A stretch of DNA of 64,000 nt from Opitutaceae bacterium (lineage in GTDB: Bacteria > Verrucomicrobiota > Verrucomicrobiia > Opitutales > Opitutaceae), in assembly GCA_030648295.1 (NCBI GenBank), contig JAUSID010000240.1, forward strand, positions 1-64,000, written 5' to 3'. A program made the translations under genes and the position numbers. Shown one piece after another: positions 9,656 through 18,100 of the stretch (within the stretch, counting starts at the first letter, position 1; each line of letters opens with the position of its first letter). Below the pieces are notes generated by a model. The model did not search any database. It saw only the letters and a list, made by a program, of their open reading frames with translations, and had not been told where the DNA came from.

Positions 9656-10125
9656 TCACCGGGACGCCGGGAAGGGCCACGTCGATCGCCAGGCGGTGAC
9701 GTTCCCCGGCCAGTCGCTGGCCGTCACTTCAATGGTTACCTCGGTGCCCGCGGGCGCCACCGACGTGGTGTCGCACCAGAAAACATCGCCCGCGCAACGG
9801 ACCGCGGGGCCGGTTTCCACGATGGACCGATCGCGCCGCCGGATCGTGACGGCCACCGCCTTCACTTTCAGACCCGATGCAGCGCGTCCTCGGTTGTGAA
9901 GAGGTTTCGCTCCCGAAATGCGGCCGGTGAACTCCGCAGGAGTTCGGCCCGTGCCCACGCATATTGCGCGGCTTTTTCTTCACGAGACACCTCGTCGAGC
10001 AGTTCCTTCACCAGCCAGCGCTTTCCGTTGTCTCTCTGCGCTGCGCAAAGCTCGTCGAGACGCGTGAGGGCTCGGATGATATCGGCTCGTTTGAGTCGTG
10101 GACGCGGCTTTGGCATCACCGCCAT
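9656..10125 (-). pseudogene. Frameshifted conserved-looking hypothetical gene
   Basis: Two open frames join near 9880-9895. The upstream part (from ATG at 10125 or 10116) is a charged helical segment (LKRADIIRALTRLDELCAAQ, LVKELLDEVSREEKAAQYAW). It reaches a stop right after FTTEDALHRV. The other frame continues with a beta-rich segment (LKVKAVAVTIRRRDRSIVE, then EVTIEVTASDWPGNVTAWRS) to 9656. Each half looks protein-like and the second has no start of its own, so I read a single gene broken by one frameshift. I do not recognise the family. A sequencing error at the junction would give the same picture. Confidence 0.45.
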
Positions 10126-10221
10126 GGTGCGATCGGTGACACGCGTCCGCAAGCCATTGGGTGGCTGGGTGGCACGGGCCGAGATGCGGCCGGGCGAAGG
10201 GCTCTTCATCATGGCCGCGGC

Positions 10222-10347
10222 GTGGAGGAGTTTCTGGCCGAGCACGGCCCCGATGTCACGGGCGTAATCTCCGGCTTCGACCGCCTCCGGCTGCGCGGCA
10301 GCCTTCGGGATCTCTACCTGCCAACGTTAATGTTTCGGGTTGAATCG
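10222..10347 (+). pseudogene. 5' remnant of a 'SGFDRLRFRGTLR'-type hypothetical gene
   Basis: From the GTG at 10222 the frame reads EEFLAEHGPDVTGVISGFD then RLRLRGSLRDLYLP, after which the protein-like character stops in repeat DNA. From memory this matches the N terminus of a family of hypothetical proteins of several hundred residues that is dispersed in Verrucomicrobiota and Planctomycetota. Only about 35 to 40 residues remain, so it is a truncated, non-functional copy. A homology search with the short peptide would settle the family. Confidence 0.4.
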
Positions 10348-10372
10348 TGCGCTTCCCCGCGCCGACGGCTGA

Positions 10373-10458
10373 TGACTTCGCGTCTTCGCGGCTTCGCGTG
10401 AGACAAGCTTCAGCCGACCAAGGCAGAGGTCACGCGAAGCCGCGAAGGACGCGAAGGA
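10373..10458. repeat. Palindromic CTTCGCGTCTTCGCGG element
   Basis: The left arm at about 10374-10401 (ACTTCGCGTCTTCGCGGCTT, continuing CGCGTGAG) is mirrored at 10428-10457 (TCACGCGAAGCCGCGAAGGA, continuing CGCGAAGG). Each arm is itself a degenerate short-period repeat. It follows directly on the truncated gene remnant and contains no gene. The rest of the gap to 10621 shows nothing that I can name. Confidence 0.7.
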
Positions 10459-10621
10459 TGAGTGGCGGCGGGCGGTGCCATGGTGTCATCGCGCCGACCA
10501 CGTGGAAAACCAATCGAAAGCAGCGCTGGCTCGATCGACCGGTCATATTCCCGGGCCCGTTCAACAAGGGTCGTGTTGCGGCGCAGGCGCATCACAACCT
10601 TCTGGGTTGGGCATTTCTGGG

Positions 10622-10984
10622 CTAAAGGAAACGTCGCGAAACACCACCCTTGGATTGCTCTTGCTCTTTCCGCTTTTCAGAGAAAACCACCCTCCTTTCG
10701 CCCGTCGGAAGTTCGATGACGCAATCCTTGCTTCTCACGACTCCAGACGCCGTGCGAACGGTGACTGTCCCATCGCACTTGAACAACCGCTTTTCTCGGT
10801 CGAAGGAAATCGCGTCTGCGGTCACGCGTAGATTTAGGCTCTCAACGATGACGAGTGCATCGCCTACTGCACGGGTGTCTTTGTAGTGAACGGTTTCACC
10901 CTGGAGGATAAGATCCGATGCCGATGCATCAGCGAACAGCGGGGAAATAATGCCCAGCACGCATAGGAGCGTTTTTGTTTTCAT
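10622..10984 (-). CDS. Small exported OstA/LptA-like hypothetical protein
   Basis: A 120-residue protein with a signal peptide (TLLCVLGIISPLFADASAS). The mature part is a short beta-rich segment in which RVTADAISFDREKRLFKCDG followed by TVTVRTASGVVRSKDCVIEL strongly resembles the repeating unit of LptA/OstA-type periplasmic domains (a residue pattern of 'A-D-x-I-x-F-D ... K-L-x-C-x-G-x-V'). It is shorter than LptA (about 180 residues) and ends in a charged tail, so I do not call it LptA itself. It has no operon partner: the next minus-strand gene upstream is about 180 bp away. Confidence 0.6.
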   Translation of the reverse strand: MKTKTLLCVLGIISPLFADASASDLILQGETVHYKDTRAVGDALVIVESLNLRVTADAISFDREKRLFKCDGTVTVRTASGVVRSKDCVIELPTGERRVVFSEKRKEQEQSKGGVSRRFL

Positions 10985-11162
10985 AGGACCTTTCGCTTTC
11001 GCCCGTCAAAGGTCAGCCACGGAGGGGAGCGGCGCGGCTAGTGCGACAGAAATGTCCGGTCTGATTTGGTCATTCCGATTTAGGTGAAAAAGCACGAGAC
11101 GTGACGATCCCCTGAGTTGGCTGTACCGACTGGGTTCGGCATTTTGTGGCATTCGCCCCTTT

Positions 11163-11477
11163 TCATCCATCGCGGTCGCTGCACGCCACATGGACTTCGA
11201 CCGGCTTTTGTCCAGTTCGAACCTGGAGTGCTTTCCTTATCTCTTTGTATTCTTTCCTCCGTCCGATCACTTCATAATCCCCTGGTGCGAGCATCACCTT
11301 TATCTCCCAAAATTTCTGCGGAGCGCGAGCTCCCGGGATACTGACCCACGTCTTGAAGTCAGATGTCACAGTGACTTCGACTTTCAGCGCTTCAAATTTC
11401 CTTTCGGAGCTAGTTTCTGCCGCGAACCCAAGGCAGAATGCAAGTGCGCTGAGGAGAGAAAAGATAAGTCTGTGCAT
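11163..11477 (-). CDS. Small exported protein with PEGA-like domain
   Basis: A 104-residue protein with a signal peptide (LIFSLLSALAFCLGFA) and a short mature part. The stretch KVMLAPGDYEVIGRRKEYKE then VRTGQKPVEVHVACSDRD has the pattern of a PEGA-like beta-sandwich: 'L-x-P-G-x-Y-x-V-x-G-x-R' followed by a strand ending in a lone Cys. Such domains often end larger envelope proteins; here it stands alone. The 185 bp before it and the 178 bp after it show no gene. Function unknown. Confidence 0.55.
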   Translation of the reverse strand: MHRLIFSLLSALAFCLGFAAETSSERKFEALKVEVTVTSDFKTWVSIPGARAPQKFWEIKVMLAPGDYEVIGRRKEYKEIRKALQVRTGQKPVEVHVACSDRDG

Positions 11478-12302
11478 GCTTCTTAGACGCGGCGTATCGC
11501 GACACGCTCAATTTCGCCCAACAGTGTTATTGGGACCAACTGAGTTTGTCTTTGTGCGGCATGGTGGAAGGCGTTCGGCGAGGCCCGGCATCTGAGATGT
11601 CCCTTTGCAAGGTTTTGAACAACAAAATCCCGTTGGCTCGCATACTCAATTTTGGGTAGTCGCGACGCTTTCTTTTCGGCCCGGCGAAAGCCAAACCGGT
11701 CGCATGACACCCGCTGGCGGCAAAGATGAAGCCCACCGCTCCCCTCGCGGGCGCCCTAATTCGATCCCGGCAACTCGGCCCGGATGGCGCCGGAGATCGC
11801 GGCGCAGCACTCCAAACGGAAGCCCAGCACGAGGTCTCTCGCTGGCAGAGTCAAATCGTCGTGCGCGGTGACGAGGTGAACGGATCATCGGGTACCGGCC
11901 GCCCCCTGTTCGGGCTTCCATTCAGCGGGTACCCCGGCATGTAGTCGTTGTCGTGCGCGCGAGCCTAACCCGCATTTTTTCCACCGCGGCCGGCGGCCGC
12001 AACCATACGGAGTTAGCCGCAAGAGTTTACCCGCCTTCGGCGGCGCCGCAGGCGACCAGGGAACGCAAAGAGCGCAGAGAATCGAACTCAGCTTTGTGCT
12101 CTATGTGTTCTTTCGCGGCTAAACCCAGGACTTTGAAATCGTCTCTTTCTCTTAATCGTTCTCTTTCTTTTTCTCCCGGTTGGCCGAACGCGAGCGGCGA
12201 GAAAGAGAAAGAGAAAGAGGAAAGAGAAAGAACCGGTGACGCTCCTTTGGTTGCGGCCGAGGTGCCGCGGTGCGAAATTTCCCGGCTAACCGTGACAGTT
12301 GA
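11478..12302. repeat. Gene-poor gap with composite inverted-repeat element (copy A)
   Basis: No supported gene lies here. The core at 12012-12145 is a 134-bp sequence that recurs in inverted orientation at 47395-47528 with five mismatches in my hand alignment. Outside the core, imperfect inverted arms at about 11964-12010 and 12243-12290 both contain CGGCCGCAACCA (or its complement). Between core and right arm, 12145-12237 is a polypyrimidine tract facing a polypurine tract (TCTCTTTC-type units against GAGAAAGAGAAAG). The whole unit is about 330 bp, looks like a non-autonomous mobile element, and ends 12 bp before the carbamoyltransferase start, so that gene's promoter probably lies within it. 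The first 480 bp of the gap shows nothing that I can name. Confidence 0.75.
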
Positions 12303-14153
12303 ATGAGGACGCCGATCATCCTCGGCCTATCCGGGTTTTTCCACGATAGCGCGGCGTGCCTGGTCTGCGGCGGCGAGATCACGGCGGCGGCGCAGGAGGA
12401 GCGGTTCACGCGGATCAAACAAGACTCCAGTTTCCCGGCGCGAGCCGTGGAGTACGTGTTGGCCGAGGCGGGAATAACGCCCGCGGAAATCGATCACGTG
12501 GTCTTCTTCGAGAAGCCGTTCCTCAAGTTTGATCGGCTGCTCGAAACGTACCTGGCCTATGCGCCGGCGGGGCTGCGGTCGTTCATGATGGCAATGCCGT
12601 CCTGGCTGCGGACGAAACTGCACGTGCGCCGGGAAATCGGCCGGGCGTTGGGCGGACGTTACCGGAAGGGAATCGTTTTCACGGGACATCACGAGTCGCA
12701 TGCGGCGAGCGCGTTTTATCCCTCGCCGTTCGACGAAGCGGCCATCCTCACCGTCGATGGCGTCGGCGAGTGGGACACGGCGGCGATCGCCCACGGCCGG
12801 GGCAATCGTATTGAGATTCTCAAGACACTGCGGTTTCCGCATTCACTCGGGCTGCTTTACAGCGCGCTGACTTATTTCTGCGGGTTCAAGGTCAACTCCG
12901 GCGAATACAAGCTGATGGGACTGGCCCCGTATGGGCAACCCCGGTTCGCAGACGTGATCCTGGAAAAGCTGGTCGACCTCAAGGAGGACGGCTCGCTCGC
13001 CCTCGACATGAGTTATTTCGATTTCGGGGCGGGGTTGCGGATGACGGGTAGAAAGCTGGAGACGTTATTCGGCGGCCCGCCCCGAAAACCCGAGGCGATG
13101 ATCACGCAGCGGGAAATGGATCTCGCCGCGTCAATTCAGCAGGTGACGGAGGAGGTGATGCTGCGCATGGCGCGAACGGCGCAGACACTGACAGGTGCGC
13201 GGACGCTATGTCTTGCCGGCGGCGTGGCGCTCAACGCCGTGGCGAACGGAAAGCTGGTGCGCTCGGGAATATTTGAGGACATCTTCGTCCAGCCCGCACC
13301 CGGGGATGCAGGCGGCGCGCTGGGTGCGGCGTTGTTGGTGCATCACCAGTTGCTGGACCAGCCCCGCGTCACCAGCGGGCGGGATGGAATGCGCGGCGCC
13401 CTGCTCGGTCCAGCGTTCCGCGACGATGAAATCCGAGCGCTCCTCGACCGCCGTGGGATGCGTTACGAGCGGATCGCCGGCGAGTCGGAACTGTTGCGCG
13501 TGGTGGCGGCGGCCGTGGCGGCGGGTCAGGTGGTCGGTTGGTTTCATGGCCGGATGGAGTTTGGGCCGCGGGCGCTGGGAGCGCGGAGCATTCTCGGAGA
13601 CGCGCGCAACGCCGCGATGCAGGCGACCCTCAACTTGCGCGTCAAATTCCGGGAATCGTTCCGTCCGTTTGCTCCCGCCGTGCTGGCGGAGGACGCGGTG
13701 AGTTTTTTCGAAATGGATCGGGAGTCGCCCTACATGCTGCTCGTGGCGGCCGTGCGGAAGCAGTTGAGGCGAGAGTTCACCGACGAGGAGATGCGGCTCA
13801 TGGCCGATCCGGATCTGCGCAAGCGCGTGAATGTGCCGCGCTCCACGATCCCTGCGGTCACGCACGTGGACATGTCCGCCCGCGTTCAGACGGTGGATGA
13901 GGCGCGGCACGGCCGTTTTTATCGGCTGCTGAACGAATTCAAGCGGCAGACCAGCTGCGGGGTCATGATCAACACCAGCTTCAATGTTCGCGGCGAGCCG
14001 ATCGTCTGCACGCCGGATGATGCCGTGCGGTGTTTCCTGGCGACCGAAATGGACCTGCTGGTTCTGGAAGACTGCGTATTGCGGCGGGCGGACCAGCGGG
14101 TCCCCAGTGCGGACGAGCGGCAACAATACATTGCCGGCCACCCGCGCGATTGA
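12303..14153 (+). CDS. Carbamoyltransferase, NodU/TobZ type
   Basis: A 616-residue O-carbamoyltransferase of the NodU/CmcH/TobZ class. These enzymes make carbamoyl-adenylate from carbamoyl phosphate and ATP in a TsaD-like domain and pass the carbamoyl group to a hydroxyl of a sugar or natural product. Seen here: the N-terminal Kae1-like domain with GLSGFFHDSAACLV (His14), the metal-binding cluster GHHESHAASAF (His129, His130, His133), NSGEYKLMGLAPYG and GGVALNAVANGKL; the C-terminal domain with WFHGRMEFGPRALGARS and SFRPFAPAVL. All the expected motifs are intact and the length is normal. It is followed after 16 bp by SxtJ-like and DUF5989 genes, the arrangement known from saxitoxin-like and planctomycete clusters. 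The substrate is unknown. Confidence 0.93.
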   Translation: MRTPIILGLSGFFHDSAACLVCGGEITAAAQEERFTRIKQDSSFPARAVEYVLAEAGITPAEIDHVVFFEKPFLKFDRLLETYLAYAPAGLRSFMMAMPSWLRTKLHVRREIGRALGGRYRKGIVFTGHHESHAASAFYPSPFDEAAILTVDGVGEWDTAAIAHGRGNRIEILKTLRFPHSLGLLYSALTYFCGFKVNSGEYKLMGLAPYGQPRFADVILEKLVDLKEDGSLALDMSYFDFGAGLRMTGRKLETLFGGPPRKPEAMITQREMDLAASIQQVTEEVMLRMARTAQTLTGARTLCLAGGVALNAVANGKLVRSGIFEDIFVQPAPGDAGGALGAALLVHHQLLDQPRVTSGRDGMRGALLGPAFRDDEIRALLDRRGMRYERIAGESELLRVVAAAVAAGQVVGWFHGRMEFGPRALGARSILGDARNAAMQATLNLRVKFRESFRPFAPAVLAEDAVSFFEMDRESPYMLLVAAVRKQLRREFTDEEMRLMADPDLRKRVNVPRSTIPAVTHVDMSARVQTVDEARHGRFYRLLNEFKRQTSCGVMINTSFNVRGEPIVCTPDDAVRCFLATEMDLLVLEDCVLRRADQRVPSADERQQYIAGHPRD

Positions 14154-14169
14154 GAGGATCCGCGCCGTG

Positions 14170-14607
14170 ATGAATCCGTTCCGCGAAGTTAACTGGCAGC
14201 CGGGTCTGGGGGAGCGGCGGAAATTCGCCGTGAGCCTGATCGTCGGTTTCCCGTGCGTGGCGGCCGTGTTGCTCGTGGCGGGACGGTTGCTCGGGACCGG
14301 CTGGAATTTTCGAGCCGCGCTGACGGTGGGCGGCGTCGGCGTGGCGGTCGGTCTGCTCTTGTGGGCGGTGCCGCAAATCGCGCGTCCATTTTACGTCGGC
14401 TGGTATGCGGTCGCGTGTGGGATCGGGTTCATGATTGGGAACGGGGTGCTCGCGGCCATCTACCTGCTGATGTTCGCGCCGGTGGGATTGGCGATGCGAA
14501 TGGTCGGGCGAAGCGGGTTGAGCAAGGGATTCGACCGAAGTGTGTCGAGTTACTGGCGCGATGCGCAGCCGCGCGACGACCCGGAACGGTATTTCCGGCA
14601 ATATTGA
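14170..14607 (+). CDS. SxtJ-like membrane protein
   Basis: A 145-residue membrane protein beginning MNPFREVNWQPG, with three or four hydrophobic helices (about residues 19-38, 46-65 and 76-105) and a cytoplasmic-looking tail FDRSVSSYWRDAQP. These ends are typical of the SxtJ family, named from the saxitoxin cluster and nearly always found beside a carbamoyltransferase. The start at 14170 has a GAGAGGA ribosome-binding site overlapping the previous stop. The biochemical role of SxtJ is not known; anchoring or presenting the carbamoyltransferase to a membrane-bound acceptor is only a guess. Confidence 0.85.
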   Translation: MNPFREVNWQPGLGERRKFAVSLIVGFPCVAAVLLVAGRLLGTGWNFRAALTVGGVGVAVGLLLWAVPQIARPFYVGWYAVACGIGFMIGNGVLAAIYLLMFAPVGLAMRMVGRSGLSKGFDRSVSSYWRDAQPRDDPERYFRQY

Positions 14608-14615
14608 ACGAGAGC

Positions 14616-14813
14616 ATGAACGACGACAAGGCACGGGCGTTCGAGCAGGCGGGGAAACGGCCACCTCCGGGCGTCGTCGCGGAGTTTTTGCTGTTCCTGA
14701 CGGAGAACAAAAAATACTGGCTGATTCCGCTGCTGGCGGCCTTGTTTCTCGTTGGGCTGCTCGGTGCGCTGGCGGGGAGCGCCGCCGCGCCGTTTATATA
14801 TAGTCTGTTTTGA
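14616..14813 (+). CDS. DUF5989 family small membrane protein
   Basis: A 65-residue protein with the conserved core EFLLFLTENKKYWLIPLLAA, a single transmembrane helix and a short C-terminal hydrophobic end (PFIYSLF). This is the signature of DUF5989, a small partner of carbamoyltransferase/SxtJ pairs. The ATG at 14616 follows the SxtJ-like stop by 8 bp, with a GAACGAGAG stretch upstream. Three genes in the order carbamoyltransferase, SxtJ, DUF5989 almost certainly form one transcript. Confidence 0.85.
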   Translation: MNDDKARAFEQAGKRPPPGVVAEFLLFLTENKKYWLIPLLAALFLVGLLGALAGSAAAPFIYSLF

Positions 14814-15200
14814 GTGAGACAACTCAGTTTAACCGCGAATAGACGCCAATTCACGCGAATGGAGGCGGCGTCTTTGGGGAGCATGGAAACGATCAACCAA
14901 ACGGTGACCATGGTTTCGCTTGGGCAATCCTCTCCTTCCTCCTCTGGAATTTGCGTCCATTCGCGTTCATTCGCGGTTGTCCACTGCATCGATACGGCTA
15001 AGTCCGGACCATGCAGTCGGAGTGCGTTCCTGCGCTCACAACGAAGCCACTGAAGGGTGGAGCGCGTTGCTCCTCAACGCGCTCTTGGACGTTCCCGCGA
15101 GCAAAGCGGCCTGGGGAGCAGGCCGCTCCACCGTTCAAGTGCATGAGTCCGGCTTAACCGATCAATGCATTTGAACTCGGTCCGTCTGTGGATACGCCCC
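14814..15200. repeat. Convergent gap with two palindromic repeats
   Basis: A 387-bp gap between convergent genes. First element: TTAACCGCGAATAGACGCCA at 14829, mirrored by TTGCGTCCATTCGCG and TTCATTCGCGGTT at 14951-14978; this CCGCGAAT family recurs at 24151 and 50811. Second element, 15053-15144: GGTGGAGCGCGTTGCTC and then GGGGAGCAGGCCGCTCCACC, a family that recurs at 26562-26663. Both can form long hairpins and may act as bidirectional terminators. No gene is seen. Confidence 0.7.
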
Positions 15201-16040
15201 TCAGTGCGGAACCGGAACGGCGGCCCAGCGTGCATAATCCTCCTTCAACGCGGGATCAGCGGACGTCGTGGGCGGAAACTTCTGTTTCAACAGCACAAGT
15301 TGTCTGGTCGTCAGCCCACGCGCGGCCCACCAGTTGGCATCCGTGAAATCGGCATCCGTCAGATCGGCGCCATCGAACCGGGCGAGCGAGAGATTCGCAC
15401 CTTTCAGAATCGTCGATTCCAGATTCGCGCCCGAAAGATTGGCGCCGATCAGCTTCGCCCCCGCGAAATTTGCCATCTTGCAGTCCGCGTCTGAAAGGTC
15501 CGCCGCCTCGAAGTCTGCGTTTTGTGCCTGAGCCTGCTCCAGCGAAACGGCACACAGGCTCGCCCCGCGAAACGTTGCACCGCTGAGGAGCGTTTGAAAA
15601 AGCCGCGCCTCCGTCAGGTTCGCCTGGCTCAGTCGCGCGCCGGTCAGGTCGGCCAGTTCGAAGGTGCTTCGACCGAGCAAGGCTCCCTCGAGGTTGGCGC
15701 CCCGCAGGTTGGTTTTCAGGAATCGGGCATATTGAAGATCCGCGCCCGGTATCGAGATGCCCGTCAGGTTCAATCCCCGGACGTCCGCTGATCGCCATTC
15801 CCTGTTTCCGGCTGCGACCAGGCGGCGGAAGGCATCTTCACGCTGCCGCGGCGTGGAGCCGGGCTGGCATAGCACCCAGAAATCGTGCTCTTTCGACCCG
15901 TTCCGCTTCTGCTGCACCAGTCCGCCGGCCAGCCAGACGTTCGCGAGCAGTGCCGCGAGCGTCGCGACCACGGCAACCGGCATGCTGATTCGAAACCATC
16001 GCGCTGGACCCCGCACGGATGAACTTGAGTATTCGCTCAT
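15201..16040 (-). CDS. Membrane-anchored pentapeptide-repeat protein
   Basis: A protein of 279 residues from the ATG at 16040, preferred over 16094 because it puts a transmembrane helix (SMPVAVVATLAALLANVWLA) near the N terminus. After a linker containing HDFWVLCQPGSTPRQREDAF, residues of about 95-250 are pentapeptide repeats of A(D/N)Lxx type (GADLQYARFLKTNLRGANLE, LSGANLESTILKGANLSLAR), predicting a right-handed quadrilateral beta-helix of around eight coils. It diverges from the SGNH gene with only 35 bp between starts, so the two share a promoter region. Pentapeptide repeats do not define a function. Confidence 0.85.
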   Translation of the reverse strand: MSEYSSSSVRGPARWFRISMPVAVVATLAALLANVWLAGGLVQQKRNGSKEHDFWVLCQPGSTPRQREDAFRRLVAAGNREWRSADVRGLNLTGISIPGADLQYARFLKTNLRGANLEGALLGRSTFELADLTGARLSQANLTEARLFQTLLSGATFRGASLCAVSLEQAQAQNADFEAADLSDADCKMANFAGAKLIGANLSGANLESTILKGANLSLARFDGADLTDADFTDANWWAARGLTTRQLVLLKQKFPPTTSADPALKEDYARWAAVPVPH

Positions 16041-16075
16041 GACAACATGCTCGCCTGTTCCGACTGCGCATACTG

Positions 16076-17806
16076 ATGGATGATCGCAAGACAATCACTG
16101 ACCGCAAAGCTGACGCGCTACCCGTCGGCGTAGGCCGCGCTGCCGGCACACGTTCGCGCCGCATTTTGTTCGGGCTCGGCGCGGTGCTGGTCGGGCTTCT
16201 GCCACTCGTAATACTGGAGGCCGGCCTGCGCATTTTCGATCTAGGCCGGCCAGCCGATAACCCGGACCCCTTCGCCGGATTCAACCGGAATTTTCCGCTC
16301 TTTGAACGACAGGGCGCGGTTTATCGCACCGCGCGTTCGCGTGCGCCCTATATTGCGCCGCAGGAATTCCCCGCCGTGAAACCACGCGACGGCTTCCGCG
16401 TTTTCTGCTTCGGCGGTTCGACCGTGTATGGCCATCCCTACCTCGGTGACACCGCGTTTCCGAAATGGCTCGAACTGGAACTGGCCGGGAGCGATCCGGC
16501 GCGCTCCTGGCAGGTGATCAACTGCGGCGGCATTTCGTACGCCAGCTACCGCATCGCGGCAGTAATGAAGGAGGTTTTGCGGTATCAACCCGATCTAATC
16601 ATCCTCGCGACCGGGCATAACGAGTTCCTCGAGGATCGGACCTATAAGGATCTGAAGGCACGCCCCGCCGTCCTGGCCTGGCTCCAGGGCAAGGCCTGCT
16701 CGCTTCGCCTGGTCGGCCTCGTTCGGCATTGGCTGACCCGCGGAGATCCCCCGGCGACACGTGTCGACGTTGGGTCGGAGAGCGACACCGAACTCGGCCC
16801 GACGGTCAATGCGCGGCTCGATCACATCAGCGGCTACGCTTCGTATCGCCGCGACGATGCCTGGCACAAACGCGTCGTCGCCCAGTACGACGAATCGGTC
16901 CGCACGATTGTCGCGCAGTGTCAGGCCGCGAAGGTGCCGATCCTGCTCGTCCGCCTCGGCTCCAACCTGCGCGATTGCCCGCCGTTCAAGTCCGAGCACC
17001 GCGCCGACCTGTCGCCGGAGCGGGAGTTGGACTGGCAGGCGGCCTTTGACATCGCGACGGCGGCGGAGAAGACCGACCTGCCGCGCGCGCTGCATTTTTA
17101 CCAGGAGGCAGCGGCGATCGACGACGCGTATGCATTGGTCAACTACCGGATCGCGCGGGTGCTGGATCGGACGGGCCGCAAGCACGAGGCGCTGCATTAT
17201 TATCAGAAGGCGCGCGACGAGGATATCTGTCCGTTGCGGATCACGTCAGCGTTGGAACAGTCTCTGGCCCGCGTCGCAGTTGAGACGGGCTCGCCCCTGG
17301 TCGATGCCGCGAGCCTGCTGGCGGCGAGAAGTTCCGACCACATTTCCGGCAACGACTGGTATCTGGACCACGTGCATCCGACGATCGGCGGTCATCAATT
17401 GATCGCGCGGGCGCTGGCGGCGCAGATGCGCGAGAACGGCCTGCTACCGCGCTCGGCGATCTGGCCGGACGATAAACGCGTGGAAACCTACTCCCGGCAT
17501 CTCGCGGGACTCGGTCCCTCGTATTTTGCCGATGGCAAACGGCGTGTGGGCCGGCTCGACCTCTGGGCTCAGAGGCAGCGGCTGGCTGCGGAAGCAATTC
17601 CGAACGACGCCTACGGCTATGCGCGTTTGGGGTTTCTCCGCTTCGACCTGGGCGATGAGGACGCCGCGGAGGAGGCGCTTCGCGAGGCGCTCGAACGGGA
17701 CAGCAGCGTGAGCGACCTGATTCAGAAACGTGCGCGAGAGCTGGTGTCCGAGGGGCGGCCGGACCGCGCCGCCGCGCTCCTGCGGCTGTTGAACGGCCCG
17801 CATTGA
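16076..17806 (+). CDS. Membrane-anchored SGNH-hydrolase-like protein with TPR insert
   Basis: A 576-residue protein with an N-terminal transmembrane helix (ILFGLGAVLVGLLPLVILEA) and an SGNH/GDSL-like esterase fold split by helical repeats. Block I is CFGGSTVYG (nucleophile Ser115), block II NCGGISYASY, block III TGHNEFLED (Asn182), block V DHVHP (Asp431, His434), so the full catalytic set is present. Between blocks III and V lie TPR-like helices (ALHFYQEAAAIDDAYALVNY, HEALHYYQKARDED), and the C terminus has two more. It resembles exported acyl-esterase or acyltransferase partners of cell-surface glycan systems. Its closeness to the carbamoyltransferase cluster suggests a shared acceptor, but an outward-facing gene lies between them. 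Confidence 0.8.
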   Translation: MDDRKTITDRKADALPVGVGRAAGTRSRRILFGLGAVLVGLLPLVILEAGLRIFDLGRPADNPDPFAGFNRNFPLFERQGAVYRTARSRAPYIAPQEFPAVKPRDGFRVFCFGGSTVYGHPYLGDTAFPKWLELELAGSDPARSWQVINCGGISYASYRIAAVMKEVLRYQPDLIILATGHNEFLEDRTYKDLKARPAVLAWLQGKACSLRLVGLVRHWLTRGDPPATRVDVGSESDTELGPTVNARLDHISGYASYRRDDAWHKRVVAQYDESVRTIVAQCQAAKVPILLVRLGSNLRDCPPFKSEHRADLSPERELDWQAAFDIATAAEKTDLPRALHFYQEAAAIDDAYALVNYRIARVLDRTGRKHEALHYYQKARDEDICPLRITSALEQSLARVAVETGSPLVDAASLLAARSSDHISGNDWYLDHVHPTIGGHQLIARALAAQMRENGLLPRSAIWPDDKRVETYSRHLAGLGPSYFADGKRRVGRLDLWAQRQRLAAEAIPNDAYGYARLGFLRFDLGDEDAAEEALREALERDSSVSDLIQKRARELVSEGRPDRAAALLRLLNGPH

Positions 17807-18100
17807 GGCGGAGCGCAGTTGCAGAGCAAATCCGACCGCGATTCGGGCCACTCGGCGGCCCTCGATCCGCGGCTTGCGAGTGGCTGCGGCATCCCTGCCG
17901 CAGATGCTGTGGATGTACGGTCGCCGTTACCATCTGCTGAGAACCTTCGCCTCGGTGACCTCCCGCTTCCCCTGCGTGACGCCGTTCATTGAGTTGTTGG
18001 CGCGATGCGGGCCAGAGGCCCGCGCTCCCAGGAACTATTGCCCGGCGGCGCGGGCGATGCCATTGACCAACTTCACCGAAACAACCAAGACGAGGGCACG
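17807..18100. other. Intergenic gap with two palindromes
   Basis: A 294-bp gap. It holds GTGGCTGCGGCATCCCTGCC plus GCAG at 17880-17903 (family also at 31059 and 53004) and GATGCGGGCCAGAGGCCCGC followed by GCTCCCAGG at 18003-18031 (family also at 26255, 30975, 52952 and 61005). No gene is seen. A GAGGGCACG stretch just before 18101 is the ribosome-binding region of the next gene. Confidence 0.6.

Noticed and set aside
11736-11944. Small open frame of 72 codons on the plus strand
   Set aside because: No signal, domain or ribosome-binding site, and composition like the surrounding non-coding DNA.
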